This document shows, one piece after another, positions 16,773 through 26,006 of a DNA stretch of 64,000 nt. This stretch comes from Pseudogracilibacillus sp037071985 (lineage in GTDB: Bacteria; Bacillota; Bacilli; Bacillales; Amphibacillaceae). A program made the translations under genes and the position numbers. The DNA lies in the NCBI RefSeq assembly GCF_037071985.1, contig NZ_JAXHDF010000007.1:62001-126000 (forward strand), given 5' to 3'. The notes under the pieces are model-generated. The model was not told where the DNA came from, did no database searches, and saw only the letters and a program-made list of their open reading frames with translations. The first letter of the stretch is position 1, and each line of letters starts with the position of its first letter.

Positions 16773-17885
16773 TTATATTTTTTTTGTAATATGTTTTGTA
16801 GAAGTACGTAAAATTAGCTTTGGTTCATAAACAATAGATTCTAATTTATTGTTTCGTTGGCTTTCGTTGACATTCTCTACTAGGTCTATAATCATTTTAG
16901 CAGCATCTTCACCCATTTTTATTTTAGGGTGTTCAATAGTAGTTAATTTGACCTCCGATGCTTCAGCAAGAAATGAATCATCGTAACCTACAATAGATAT
17001 TTCATCTGGAACTACTATCTTTTTTTCTCGCAATAAATTTAACAATAATATTGCTAATTCATCGTTGTAACAAACAATACCAGTAGGTTTTACATTATTT
17101 TCTTGAGATAAAAGTTTATTTAACTTTTCTACTGGTTTTGTCATTTTATCGCTTGTTTCAAATGTAATAATGAATTTTGGATTTATAGGTATACTATGTT
17201 CACGAAGCGCCTTTAAATAACCTTTCATTCGTCTTGTACCTTGTAAATCATCAGTTTTAAAAAAACCTATTATGTTTTCATGACCCAATTCTATTAAATG
17301 CTTTGTTTGTAAATAACCGCCTTTTTCATCATCAATTGTTATACTAACTGGCTCCAATTCATCGTAATAGGCATTAATCATAATATAAGGGATTTTTAAT
17401 TTTTCTAAATTTAAATATAGACTTAGGTTAGGATTTGATAGTGCACTTTTAGTTGGTTCGATAATTACCCCGTCGGGATGAAGAATTAACACTCTTTCTA
17501 AAAATTCTTTTTCATTTTGGTAATTATTATTGGTACTAAACAGACTAACATTATAACCCTTTCTACTTAAATAAGATTCTGCCCCTCGGATAATGGAAGA
17601 GAAGATATAATCAGATATATAAGTGGTTATTATAGCAATATTCTTAATATCTGAAGTCTTTGTTTGACGTTTAGATTTATCTGCACAAAACGTTCCAGAT
17701 CCTTGTTTACTATATAACCACCCTTGAGTTACAAGATCACCTATTGCTTGACGAACTGTATGTCTACTCACATGAAATTTCTCCATTAATTCACTTTCAG
17801 AATTGATCTTTTGATGGGGCTCAAATGTTCCATTAAGTATTTTTGATAATATATATTCTCTTACAATACTATGTTTTGGCTTCAT
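16773..17885 (-). CDS. araR: Arabinose operon repressor, GntR DNA-binding domain plus LacI-type sensor
   Basis: 370 aa. The N-terminal 70 residues are a GntR winged helix (INSESELMEKFHVSRHTVRQ), followed by a LacI/PBP1-like ligand domain (IAIITTYISDYIFSSIIRG to the C-terminus). This GntR-LacI chimera is the signature of Bacillus AraR, which binds ATTTGTMCGTACAAAT-type sites and releases them with L-arabinose. I choose the ATG at 17885, which follows GAGGAG; upstream in-frame codons overlap that site. Matching AraR boxes occur in this window before araD (31494-31552) and before the second M24-like gene (27462-27513). It is convergent with xylR. Confidence 0.93.
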   Translation of the reverse strand: MKPKHSIVREYILSKILNGTFEPHQKINSESELMEKFHVSRHTVRQAIGDLVTQGWLYSKQGSGTFCADKSKRQTKTSDIKNIAIITTYISDYIFSSIIRGAESYLSRKGYNVSLFSTNNNYQNEKEFLERVLILHPDGVIIEPTKSALSNPNLSLYLNLEKLKIPYIMINAYYDELEPVSITIDDEKGGYLQTKHLIELGHENIIGFFKTDDLQGTRRMKGYLKALREHSIPINPKFIITFETSDKMTKPVEKLNKLLSQENNVKPTGIVCYNDELAILLLNLLREKKIVVPDEISIVGYDDSFLAEASEVKLTTIEHPKIKMGEDAAKMIIDLVENVNESQRNNKLESIVYEPKLILRTSTKHITKKI

Positions 17886-18287
17886 ATATAAACTCCTCAT
17901 TATCTCAACACTTTGGTTATTTCTGCACACTTTACTATTCCATCGACTAGAAACAAAGAATTATACCGTTGCATATCAAACAACTCATCAATTTCTATAC
18001 TATTTTTTATTATAAATAGGTTAAAAAGACATACTAAATTTTTGTTGTGCCAAATTATCAAATTAACTATTTACCGAATTGGAATGTTTTTATATAGACA
18101 CTAATTTAGCTAACAGGTACACAGTTGGAGTGTTCACTTAAAGGACAAATATAATGACAACTGACAACGATCAAATCTCTGAATGTTTGAAATATGTTAA
18201 TTACTAGTAGTCTCTAAACAGATTTAATATCTATTTATTAAATTTTGGTTATTGATCAAACTAGTTTCATGTTCCGGTTATTCATCA
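17886..18287. other. Intergenic region upstream of araR
   Basis: 402 bp of AT-rich DNA between the Gfo/Idh gene and araR. A TATAAT lies about 75 bp before the araR start, but no well-spaced -35 box accompanies it. I see no gene, no AraR box and no clear hairpin. Confidence 0.4.
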
Positions 18288-19298
18288 TTATTCTTTAAAT
18301 TGATTAATTTTTATTAAACACCCTTCAAGATGTGATTGTTGAGCAGCACTTGCTATTAAGCCCGCTTGTAAACCATCATTACCATTACAGACTACTGGAT
18401 CTCCAGTTTGAACTGAATCTATGAATGATCTTGCTTCTGCAATAAAAGCATCTTTATAACGCTCGAAGAAGTGCTTTAATTTATCTTGATATGCACCTTT
18501 ATTATTAATAAATTCGACAGTTGTTAGTCGTTCATTTTCACAGGTCAAACAACCCTTTTCCCCAAAAACTTCTACTCGCTGATCAGACCCATATACTGCT
18601 TTTCTACTATTATCAATTACTCCAATAGCTCCATTTGCAAATTTTATCGAAATGATTGCAGTATCGACGTCACCTTCCTCTTCAATATATGGCTCTATTA
18701 AATTTGTTCCTATTGAGTAAACTTGTACTACTTCACTATTTATAAGAAATCTTGCCATATCAAAATCATGAATAGACATATCATAAAATAGTCCACCCGA
18801 CTGTTTTACATATTCCAAAGGAGGCGGTTTAGGATCTCTTGTTGTTATTTTAATAATCTGGGGGGTACCTATTACACCTTTTTTAATTGATTCGCGTATT
18901 CTCAGAAAGTTCCGATCAAATCTTCGGTTAAATCCAACCTGTAATTGCACACCAGCACTTTCGACTACGTCTAAAACTTCTTTTGTTTCTTTTATTGAAA
19001 AACTAATTGGTTTTTCACAGAAAATATGTTTACCCTTCCTTGCAGCAGCAAGGATGATATTTGCATGTGTATCGCTTGGTGAACAAACAAATATGGCATC
19101 AATTTCTTCATCGTTTATTATTTCTTCATTATTTGTTACTACTTGTTCAATTCCTATACCTTTAGCCCAGTCTGTTACATGCTCATTAGAGAGGTCCGAT
19201 ATTGTTTTTAATCTAACATCAGAGAAATTAATAATATTATTGGCATGTAGTCTACCAATTCTACCAGCACCAATGATTCCGATTGTCACTTTTCTCAT
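18288..19298 (-). CDS. Gfo/Idh/MocA-family dehydrogenase, inositol 2-dehydrogenase (IolG)-like
   Basis: NAD(P)-dependent oxidoreductase, 336 aa. Rossmann start TIGIIGAGRIGRLHANN, catalytic-lysine motif CEKPISF near residue 95, and the IolG-type active-site segment GGLFYDMSIHDFDMARFL with the Asp and His used for proton relay. These resemble myo-inositol dehydrogenases more than the xylose-operon paralogue at 5643-6632, yet no other inositol gene is in the window. Start ATG has GGGGGTG upstream. It follows the M81 gene in the arabinose region after a candidate terminator, so it may have its own promoter. Substrate is probably a cyclitol or aldose; not determined. Confidence 0.87.
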   Translation of the reverse strand: MRKVTIGIIGAGRIGRLHANNIINFSDVRLKTISDLSNEHVTDWAKGIGIEQVVTNNEEIINDEEIDAIFVCSPSDTHANIILAAARKGKHIFCEKPISFSIKETKEVLDVVESAGVQLQVGFNRRFDRNFLRIRESIKKGVIGTPQIIKITTRDPKPPPLEYVKQSGGLFYDMSIHDFDMARFLINSEVVQVYSIGTNLIEPYIEEEGDVDTAIISIKFANGAIGVIDNSRKAVYGSDQRVEVFGEKGCLTCENERLTTVEFINNKGAYQDKLKHFFERYKDAFIAEARSFIDSVQTGDPVVCNGNDGLQAGLIASAAQQSHLEGCLIKINQFKE

Positions 19299-19364
19299 TA
19301 TTCACCCCCTAATCCTTTCTACTACTTTATCTAAACTGTTAAAACTAACTTGTATAGAACGAAT

Positions 19365-19400
19365 GTAAAAACTGATCCCTTCAAATGAATCAGCCTTTAC
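19365..19400 (-). terminator. Candidate terminator downstream of the M81 gene
   Basis: On the minus strand GTAAAGGCTGAT and ATCAGTTTTTAC can pair, leaving a 12-nt loop and five T residues in the second arm. It lies about 140 bp after the stop of the 19536-20984 gene, which would end the second transporter operon here. Confidence 0.5.
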
Positions 19401-19535
19401 ATTAAATTAAACAAAAAAATTTTCAGTTTATCGAAAACATAAAGAATACTCCTAACTTTTTTCCAATAAGGACTAATGAACAATAAACTATCTATGCTTA
19501 TTTAATCGGCTTTCAATTCAGTATGAACAAAATGG

Positions 19536-20984
19536 TTAATTAAGTTTTAATTCCACTTCATCAAATGGATAAATAGGTCTTTTTATATTTTTAAAATCCA
19601 ATTCTTCAATTAGTTGATATGTAGCACCTTGTGTAATGGCTAGAATATGGAGTTTTGAGATTTCAGCTAACTCAGCGAATAAATATCCTTGTTTTACGAC
19701 TATTATATCATAGTCATCTATTTTTAAACCCGCTTTCGCAAAATGATTCATTGTAATAAATGAGTGGCCCTTATCCGCAATTACTATATCAATATCACCA
19801 ACCGAAATCGTGCAAGTGCTACCCACATAATCAGATTCGCCACCTAGATAACCTAAAAGTGCTCCTTTTGCCTTCACGATTCCCCTCACAGTAACACTTT
19901 TACTGTATGAATCAAAACCAATACCTATATCTAGAGAAATCTCCTCACCTAAATTGTAATTTTCACTTATTTTAGAAGCCTTTTCATCATAGATTGCAGC
20001 AATACACACTTTTTTATTATTCAAATTCCCAATCTGTAAAAAGGAAGATAAAAGTTCTGTATTTACCCCAATACCACCACCGGTAGTATTATCTCCAGAA
20101 TCTGAAATAAACACTGGCTTTTCAGTTGAATTTAATGCTTTTTCAATTGCTTCCTGAGGGTTTAATGGAATTGAAACCAACTTAAACTCATTTCTTCTTG
20201 AATATACATATTCCGCCAGCTTATTTGCTTGTTCCTGTGCTAATTGATAATAACTCTGTGTCTCTGGAACTATATAAATAGACGCGGAGGTATTTTTTGT
20301 ATCTGCCCATGAGAATCCTATAAAAAAAGAAGCAGACGCAATACCGTCCGAATTTTCTATTTCTTCTAACTTATTAAATATAGATTTTAATGGATCCTGG
20401 TTTCCAATTGCTTGTTCTCCACCGATAATAAACGGTAGTCGAACGAATGCAGGTGTTATTTTTTCTCCACTTCTAATTGAGTCAACCAGAAGTTTTGCAG
20501 TAATCATTTCCGTTTCACATTGATCAATATGAGGTACAGTTCTGTAGGCGCGAATAATATTTGCATAGTCTTTCAATTCATCAGTATTGTTACCATGGAT
20601 ATCCATTGTTAAAGATATCGGTATATCAAAGCCCACTATCTCTCTTATTTCTTTTAATAGTTGTAATTCACCAGATCCTATATTCTCAACAGTCATCGAA
20701 CCGTGAAGATGAAGCCAAATGCCATCAATATCAGCCTCTTTTTTTACCACCGTTAAGATTTTATCTGAGAAATACCTATATGTTTTTTCAGACACTACAC
20801 CAGAAGATAATGCAGTTGCATATATACTTGGTATTACTGTTGCTCCTTCCTCTCTAAATACCTGAGTGCTGCATACTCGATCATATACTTGATTGCCTTC
20901 AACTATAGAGAAATGATCTTTTTCCGTTAGCATTGGATTAAACGTATTTGATTCATGATAAAGTCCACCTATAATTATTTTCAT
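19536..20984 (-). CDS. M81-family (MlrC-like) metallohydrolase
   Basis: 482 aa, with the N-terminal M81 catalytic domain and the MlrC C-terminal domain. Conserved motifs are GGLYHESNTFNP, WLHLHGSM near residue 90, TMDIHGNNTDEL with the Asp-x-His zinc ligands, and PHIDQCETE with the next His. The reference enzyme MlrC opens the linear microcystin peptide, but most members sit near sugar or amino acid transporters and are uncharacterised. Here it follows the permease of the second pentose ABC transporter by about 75 bp, in the same direction, so it probably acts on an imported compound. A second M81 gene is at 39196-40698. Confidence 0.9.
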   Translation of the reverse strand: MKIIIGGLYHESNTFNPMLTEKDHFSIVEGNQVYDRVCSTQVFREEGATVIPSIYATALSSGVVSEKTYRYFSDKILTVVKKEADIDGIWLHLHGSMTVENIGSGELQLLKEIREIVGFDIPISLTMDIHGNNTDELKDYANIIRAYRTVPHIDQCETEMITAKLLVDSIRSGEKITPAFVRLPFIIGGEQAIGNQDPLKSIFNKLEEIENSDGIASASFFIGFSWADTKNTSASIYIVPETQSYYQLAQEQANKLAEYVYSRRNEFKLVSIPLNPQEAIEKALNSTEKPVFISDSGDNTTGGGIGVNTELLSSFLQIGNLNNKKVCIAAIYDEKASKISENYNLGEEISLDIGIGFDSYSKSVTVRGIVKAKGALLGYLGGESDYVGSTCTISVGDIDIVIADKGHSFITMNHFAKAGLKIDDYDIIVVKQGYLFAELAEISKLHILAITQGATYQLIEELDFKNIKRPIYPFDEVELKLN

Positions 20985-21060
20985 TTTGTCACCTCATTAT
21001 GTTAAAAATTAAAGTGCTACAAAATTGTCTCACATGTAAATTCTGTCTTTAATTTAATCT

Positions 21061-22215
21061 TTACGATTGTTTCTTTCTAATTGAAATATCAAACCAGACA
21101 GCTATTAATAAAATCAACCCTTTTACTACTTGTTGTATAAATGAAGAAACATTCATTATACTCATAAAATTATCTATTGCTGATAAAAGCAATGCGCCTA
21201 TCAATGCACCCGGTATCACACCAACTCCACCAGAAAAGCTTGTCCCCCCGATAACGGCAGCAGCAATTGCTTCTAATTCAAGTAAATTACCGGCAGTTGG
21301 AGCTGCACTTCCTAGTCTTGCAGCAATTAAAATACCAGCAATCCCGTAGATTGCCCCCATTATTACAAAACCCCCAAAAAGATGCTTTCCAACTTGAACT
21401 CCCGCTAAACGAGCGGCATCAGGATTACCACCAATTACATAGATATTTCTTCCAAATGTTGTGTTTGACATGATAAAATGAACTATAATAACTCCTATCG
21501 CTACCACTATAACTGCCATCGGAATACCTTGATAACCTAAAAATACAAAATAGGAAATAGCAGATATTAGAGCAATTAAAATAAATTTCAACCAAAATCC
21601 TTCTTTAAAATTAACCCATTGCTTTAATTTTTTTGCGTTTATGTAAGCATAACTAACGAATACAAGAAATAAAATGGAAATTATTAATGTTGATAGTGTC
21701 TTTGAAAGATATCCTTCACTTATAAAAATAACATTGGTAGGTACTGGCCCTACTGTTGCAGCATTTGTCCATACATATCCAATTCCTCGAAAAATAAGCA
21801 TTCCGGCTAAAGTAACTATAAACGCAGGAATATTAAATTTTGCTACTAAAGCTCCTTGAAACGCACCTAATAAGATTCCAACTATTAAAGCAACTATTAT
21901 TGATAAAAACAGTCCAAATTCATATACAACTGTCATTTGTGCAACAACAACACTTACTAAGTAAACTGACGCTCCTGCACTTAAATCTATCTGTCTCGCA
22001 ACTATCAATAAAACCATTCCGGATGAAACAATCCCTAGAATTGCAGATTGTTTTAAAAGTTGTGAAATATTTCGTTGGGACAAAAAGATTCCATCGGATA
22101 GTATATTAAATAATCCCATCATACATATAAGAACGACTACTATTAATGCAATCTTCCAATTAATTCTTCCTATTAAAATTTCCTTAAAGCTTTTTTTCTC
22201 ATTTAAATTGGTCAA
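21061..22215 (-). CDS. Sugar ABC transporter permease (CUT2 family), arabinose region
   Basis: Inner-membrane permease, 384 aa, about ten transmembrane segments. Family segments include IDLSAGASVYLVSVV, PAFIVTLAGMLIFRGI and AVIGGTSFSGGVGV. Start is a TTG (22215) with AGGAGG upstream. It is the second membrane component of the importer encoded by 22263-25293 and a paralogue of XylH. Substrate is likely L-arabinose or another pentose because of the surrounding ara genes; a xylose-type transporter is the alternative, as the promoter of its binding protein resembles the xyl promoter. Confidence 0.92.
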   Translation of the reverse strand: MTNLNEKKSFKEILIGRINWKIALIVVVLICMMGLFNILSDGIFLSQRNISQLLKQSAILGIVSSGMVLLIVARQIDLSAGASVYLVSVVVAQMTVVYEFGLFLSIIVALIVGILLGAFQGALVAKFNIPAFIVTLAGMLIFRGIGYVWTNAATVGPVPTNVIFISEGYLSKTLSTLIISILFLVFVSYAYINAKKLKQWVNFKEGFWLKFILIALISAISYFVFLGYQGIPMAVIVVAIGVIIVHFIMSNTTFGRNIYVIGGNPDAARLAGVQVGKHLFGGFVIMGAIYGIAGILIAARLGSAAPTAGNLLELEAIAAAVIGGTSFSGGVGVIPGALIGALLLSAIDNFMSIMNVSSFIQQVVKGLILLIAVWFDISIRKKQS

Positions 22216-22262
22216 TTTATTGATCCTCCTAGTTCAGTTTTCTCTTGGTTTCTTCAAGCGAC

Positions 22263-23789
22263 TTAACTACTTCGTTGGCCTAATGTCGCATACTCTAGTA
22301 TTTCTTTTCTGCTTGTATTACTAGGAACTAAATCCGCAACCATTTTTCCTTCATGCATTACTAATATTCGATCTGAAAGTCCTAGAACCTCAGGTAAATC
22401 AGATGAAATCATTAAAATCGACTTTCCACTTGACGCTAATGCGTTTAGTATTTCGTATATTTCTGTTTTAGCACCAACATCAACACCTTGTGTGGGTTCA
22501 TCTAAAATTAAAATTTCAGAGTCCACTGATATTTGTCGAGAAAGAATGCATTTTTGTTGATTTCCTCCACTGAGAGAGCTAATTTTTGAATGGACACTTG
22601 ATGTTTTTATAGACATATCTTTAATGAATTTATCCGTGTTTGTGAACTCTTTTTCTTGATTGATAACACCTAATTGAGAGAGTTTTTCTATACTCGAAAC
22701 AGAAATGTTCTTATTGACAGATAGTTCTGGAATATTGGCTAATGTTTTTCTATCCTCTGGGAGATAACTTAGTCCATGATCTATCGCATCTTTCGGGTTT
22801 TCAAATGTATATTCTTTGTCATTGATTTTTACCTTACCATCTACCGGTGCGTCCCATGCCCCTATCATTCCTAGTGCTAATTCAGTTCTACCTGCTCCTA
22901 CTAAACCGAATAACCCTACTATTTCTCCTTTTCGGACAGTTAGTGAAGCGTGTTTGACAATCTTTCTATCTGGTAAGCTTTTATGATAAACATTAAAATC
23001 ATGAGCTGAAAATTGAACTTCTTTTGGAGTTCTATTCGCAATAGGGAAATAATCTGATAAGTCACGTCCAATCATGAGAGACACAATTTTTTGTTCATCC
23101 ATATTTTTCGTTTGATCCGTTTTAATAATTTTTCCATCTCTCATAACCGTTACATTATCTGATATGGACAGTATTTCTTCTAATCTATGAGATATATAAA
23201 AGCAAGTCACACCTGACTCTTTTAACATTCTAATTTTTTCAAATAGTATTTCACTCTCTAAGTTTGATAAAGTAGATGTTGGTTCGTCCAATATTAATAT
23301 TTTTACTTTATTCCATAGAGCCCTGCCTATTGCAATCATTTGTTTTTGCGCAACACCTAGCTCTTTTACTTTAGCTGAAACAGAAACATTAACGCCTATC
23401 TCATTTAATATTTTTTCTGATTCACGAAATAGCTCTTGTTTATTTACGATACCTCTTTTTGACGGAATTTGATTTAAAAATAAATTTTCAGCAACTGTTA
23501 ATTCCTCTACTAAGTTTAATTCCTGCGGGATCATCATGATGCCTTGCATTTCAGCATCCTTTACTCCAGTAAATTTTACTCCTTTTCCTTCAAGCTCTAT
23601 TTTTCCATCAAATTGTTCATTCGGATAAACACCCGAGATTATTTTCATTAAAGAAGACTTACCTGCCCCATTTTCCCCTACTATTGCTCTTATTTCTCCT
23701 CTTTCAACGGTTAAATTAGCATTATCTACAGCTAATACTCCTGGAAACTCCAAATTTATAGAACTCATTTTTAGAACCTGATTACTCAT
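22263..23789 (-). CDS. Sugar ABC transporter ATP-binding protein (CUT2 family), arabinose region
   Basis: 508 aa with two ABC domains. First domain: GENGAGKSS, LGVAQKQMIAIGRAL and ILILDEPTSTL. Second domain: degenerate GLVGAGRTEL, LSGGNQQKCILSRQ and ILILDEPTQGVD. It couples ATP hydrolysis to import through the permease at 21061-22215. Start ATG has AGGGGGA 8 nt upstream. A 420-bp gap separates it from the binding-protein gene, almost filled by inverted-repeat element A (23867-24204), which is unusual inside a transporter operon. Confidence 0.93.
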   Translation of the reverse strand: MSNQVLKMSSINLEFPGVLAVDNANLTVERGEIRAIVGENGAGKSSLMKIISGVYPNEQFDGKIELEGKGVKFTGVKDAEMQGIMMIPQELNLVEELTVAENLFLNQIPSKRGIVNKQELFRESEKILNEIGVNVSVSAKVKELGVAQKQMIAIGRALWNKVKILILDEPTSTLSNLESEILFEKIRMLKESGVTCFYISHRLEEILSISDNVTVMRDGKIIKTDQTKNMDEQKIVSLMIGRDLSDYFPIANRTPKEVQFSAHDFNVYHKSLPDRKIVKHASLTVRKGEIVGLFGLVGAGRTELALGMIGAWDAPVDGKVKINDKEYTFENPKDAIDHGLSYLPEDRKTLANIPELSVNKNISVSSIEKLSQLGVINQEKEFTNTDKFIKDMSIKTSSVHSKISSLSGGNQQKCILSRQISVDSEILILDEPTQGVDVGAKTEIYEILNALASSGKSILMISSDLPEVLGLSDRILVMHEGKMVADLVPSNTSRKEILEYATLGQRSS

Positions 23790-23866
23790 ACATTAATTTC
23801 CCCCTAATTTCTTTGGAAATTTTAATTTTTGACTAACTTTTGTTACACATCAATAGAGATAAAAGT

Positions 23867-24204
23867 ATTGAGGCTAGGACATGATCTAGAAAAAGTAATT
23901 GAAACACGAATGATTGAGTTTTTAATAGTCGGCTACAGAAATATACTCCGCTTTCACCACTGACAAGTGACGTCTTGGACTGCACACAGTTCGTCCCATC
24001 AAATACATCTGTTCAAGTGAACTACCGCTTACTTTCACAGCGTGTCCTATACTGAAGCTCGCTGATAAGCCCCTTCAGACTCCACCTTTTTAGCCTTTTA
24101 TCGAGTCTTTTTTTCTAGCAGAAGTCTTTCGTATATTTCTAACACTAGCTTGAACGATTATTCGCGTTTCATAATCTGTTATTTTGTTTTGTCCCAACCT
24201 CAAT
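23867..24204. repeat. Inverted-repeat-bounded intergenic element A (338 bp)
   Basis: The ends ATTGAGGCTAGGACA and TGTCCCAACCTCAAT are inverted repeats matching at 13 of 15 positions. Inside, GAAATATAC (23938-23946) pairs perfectly with GTATATTTC (24131-24139), giving a long folded structure. No coding capacity. A related element B is at 52898-53183, sharing the overall plan and short internal segments. Elements with TGGGACAAAA ends and an AAATATACTCCGC segment are familiar from Bacillaceae intergenic regions; I recall them only in general terms. The right end lies 7 bp from the stop of the sugar-binding-protein gene. Confidence 0.65.
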
Positions 24205-24210
24205 ATTCAA

Positions 24211-25293
24211 CTATTGACACTCAGAAGGAATTGTTAAACCTTCAAATACTTCTTCAGCCGTTACCCAACCTTCGGGAGCAATTTCATCAATGAACTCACA
24301 TAGATTTGATTGATCGACTGCAATAACATCACTATAAATTGCTGGAACTTCCTTAAGACCGTTGTCTACAGATCCATCCGCATCAATTTCTTCTCCTTTA
24401 ATCAATGAGATTGCACCTAATAAGGCTTTCTCAGCCTGATCATCAATCATTGTCCAGACAGACATTGTTTGCGTTCCTTCTGCGATTAGTTTTGCACTTC
24501 CAAGTTCAACATCTAAACCTGAAATAAACACTTTTCCATCCAAACCTCTTCCTTTAACTGCTTGAGCTACTCCCATTGCAATCCCATCACTTGAAGAGAC
24601 AAAAGCTTGTATATTATCTTCTTGAGCGGACAATGCATTTTCGGCAGTTTTTAAGGCTTCTTCTGTTGACCAATTTTGATGCCACTGATCAGCTACTATA
24701 TTGATGTCTGTATTAGGAACAAGTAACTCTTCATAGGCTTCCGCAATACCTTGAGCTACTGTTGTAGCAGGGTCTCCTTTTAAAACAACAAAGTTACCTT
24801 TCCCATCCGTATAATCAAGAGCATATTCGGATTGAATTTCTCCCACTTTATAGTTATCTCTTGTAACAAATAGGTCTATATCGGCTTCAACTGGAATAGC
24901 ATCATAAGAGACAACTGGAATCCCTTCATTTTTTGCACTTTGTATAAATGGCCCAATTTTATCTGTAACTGGAACAACTATTAATGCATCGATCCCTTGA
25001 GACAATAAATTTTCTATTTGGTTTCCTTGCTTTGTGACATCATCATTAGCCCATTGAACAATGATTTCTGCATTATGTTCATTTGCTAATTCTTCCATTA
25101 CTCCTACTTCAAACTTCCATCTCGGTTGTACCTCTGTCTTCATAGCAACACCAATTTTGATTTTCTTATCGTTACTTTCCTTTTCGTTTGAATCAGTGTT
25201 GGCATCAGTACTATCAGCACTTCCACAAGCACTAAGTAGTATCAACACCATTGCTAACAAGACAGGAGAAAATGATCTAATAATTTTTTCCAC
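24211..25293 (-). CDS. Sugar-binding lipoprotein of the second CUT2 transporter
   Basis: 360 aa, XylF-like periplasmic-binding-protein fold anchored by a lipoprotein signal peptide (LLSAC lipobox). The mature domain starts KIGVAMKTEVQPRW, with SQGIDALIVVPVTDKIG and, later, AFVSSSDGIAMGVAQAV. Start is a GTG (25293) with GAGGGA upstream. It is transcribed leftward toward the ATPase and permease genes. A promoter nearly identical to the xyl promoter lies about 370 bp upstream (25673-25717), giving a long leader. Arabinose or xylose are both plausible ligands; context with araR and araBAD favours arabinose. Confidence 0.9.
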   Translation of the reverse strand: MEKIIRSFSPVLLAMVLILLSACGSADSTDANTDSNEKESNDKKIKIGVAMKTEVQPRWKFEVGVMEELANEHNAEIIVQWANDDVTKQGNQIENLLSQGIDALIVVPVTDKIGPFIQSAKNEGIPVVSYDAIPVEADIDLFVTRDNYKVGEIQSEYALDYTDGKGNFVVLKGDPATTVAQGIAEAYEELLVPNTDINIVADQWHQNWSTEEALKTAENALSAQEDNIQAFVSSSDGIAMGVAQAVKGRGLDGKVFISGLDVELGSAKLIAEGTQTMSVWTMIDDQAEKALLGAISLIKGEEIDADGSVDNGLKEVPAIYSDVIAVDQSNLCEFIDEIAPEGWVTAEEVFEGLTIPSECQ

Positions 25294-25575
25294 GTTTAAT
25301 TCCCTCTTTTCATTTGATTTTTTTACCTTTTAATTCAGACAACTGAGTTAGAGATGTCACTATAACGTAATGATGGAAAAAATATTCCCGCTAATTTTCA
25401 AGGTGATGGTGGGAATAGTAAAATATGATCGCTTACAATAATAACCGAGACTACCTTGATATATTGCTGACAAGTTTCCTTCTGCACAATATTTCAGAAT
25501 ATTTTACTTTTACACCCTTTACATAACTTATATTAATTTCTAAAAACTATTTTCAACGTATTGGACCAGCAATCA

Positions 25576-25584
25576 ACCTCCTTA
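25576..25584 (-). promoter_or_regulatory. Shine-Dalgarno-like element in the leader of the second transporter
   Basis: TAAGGAGGT on the minus strand about 85 nt after the predicted transcript start and 283 nt before the GTG start of the binding protein. The distance from the promoter equals that of the same nine bases in the xyl leader (14948-14956), although the downstream gene differs. Confidence 0.5.
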
Positions 25585-25659
25585 ATTAAAATGAAAACAA
25601 ATTAACTATTTCTTTTTAAAAGTCTTCGGGCGAATTATGTTTTGCATTTCGCTAACCAC

Positions 25660-25673
25660 TGTATACGCTTACA
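25660..25673. promoter_or_regulatory. cre site (CcpA) at the second transporter promoter
   Basis: TGTATACGCTTACA matches the cre consensus TGWAANCGNTNWCA at 13 of 14 positions and overlaps the end of the -10 box and the transcript start, exactly as at the xyl promoter. Confidence 0.75.
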
Positions 25674-25717
25674 TCATATCTAATTAATCTTTGTTCGTCT
25701 AATAAATATACTAAGTT
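25673..25717 (-). promoter_or_regulatory. Promoter of the second sugar transporter with XylR-like operator
   Basis: Minus-strand -35 TTAGAC (25697-25702), 18-bp spacer, -10 TATGAT (25673-25678). An inverted repeat CTTAGT-N15-ACAAAG covers the -35 box. Over 61 aligned bases it is identical to the xyl promoter at 50 positions. This suggests control by the same repressor or descent from a duplicated cluster. Confidence 0.6.
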
Positions 25718-26006
25718 TTTATTTTATAGTTAATGAGAATACTTTATTATTTCCATGAAAATACAACAACATCTATACAAAATCACCTTTTATTTCATTT
25801 GATTATTTATCCTATAAACAAAGTTTTTTGCTAATAGTTATTCCTGATGCGATAACCCATTTATTACAGTCTCAGAACCTAAAGATTAAAGTTTCAGATA
25901 ATAAGAGTAAAATTATCAGCTTGAATACTCTATTAAGATCTGTACGTGATTTTAGAATTGATTTGTAGACTACTCAGTTATTTTAATAATGAAATTTATT
26001 AATAAA

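Larger units (their letters stand above)
25294..26006. other. 713-bp intergenic control region of the second sugar transporter
   Basis: Holds the promoter, cre and operator described separately at 25660-25717, a half-site at 25816-25828, and a leader of about 370 nt. The leader carries an SD-like element (25576-25584) and a stem TATTCCC / GGGAATA near 25385-25420. Between 25830 and 26006 I see no gene or strong signal. A TTG just after the SD-like element opens a frame of only 10 codons. Confidence 0.5.

Noticed and set aside
23867..24204. Element A as a riboswitch or small RNA gene
   Set aside because: It has terminal inverted repeats and a second copy in an unrelated operon, which fits a repeat element better; no known aptamer pattern was recognised.
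25570..25583. Possible 10-codon leader peptide starting with TTG after TAAGGAGGT
   Set aside because: Spacing is short and no comparable frame follows the same element in the xyl leader, so a coding role is not supported.
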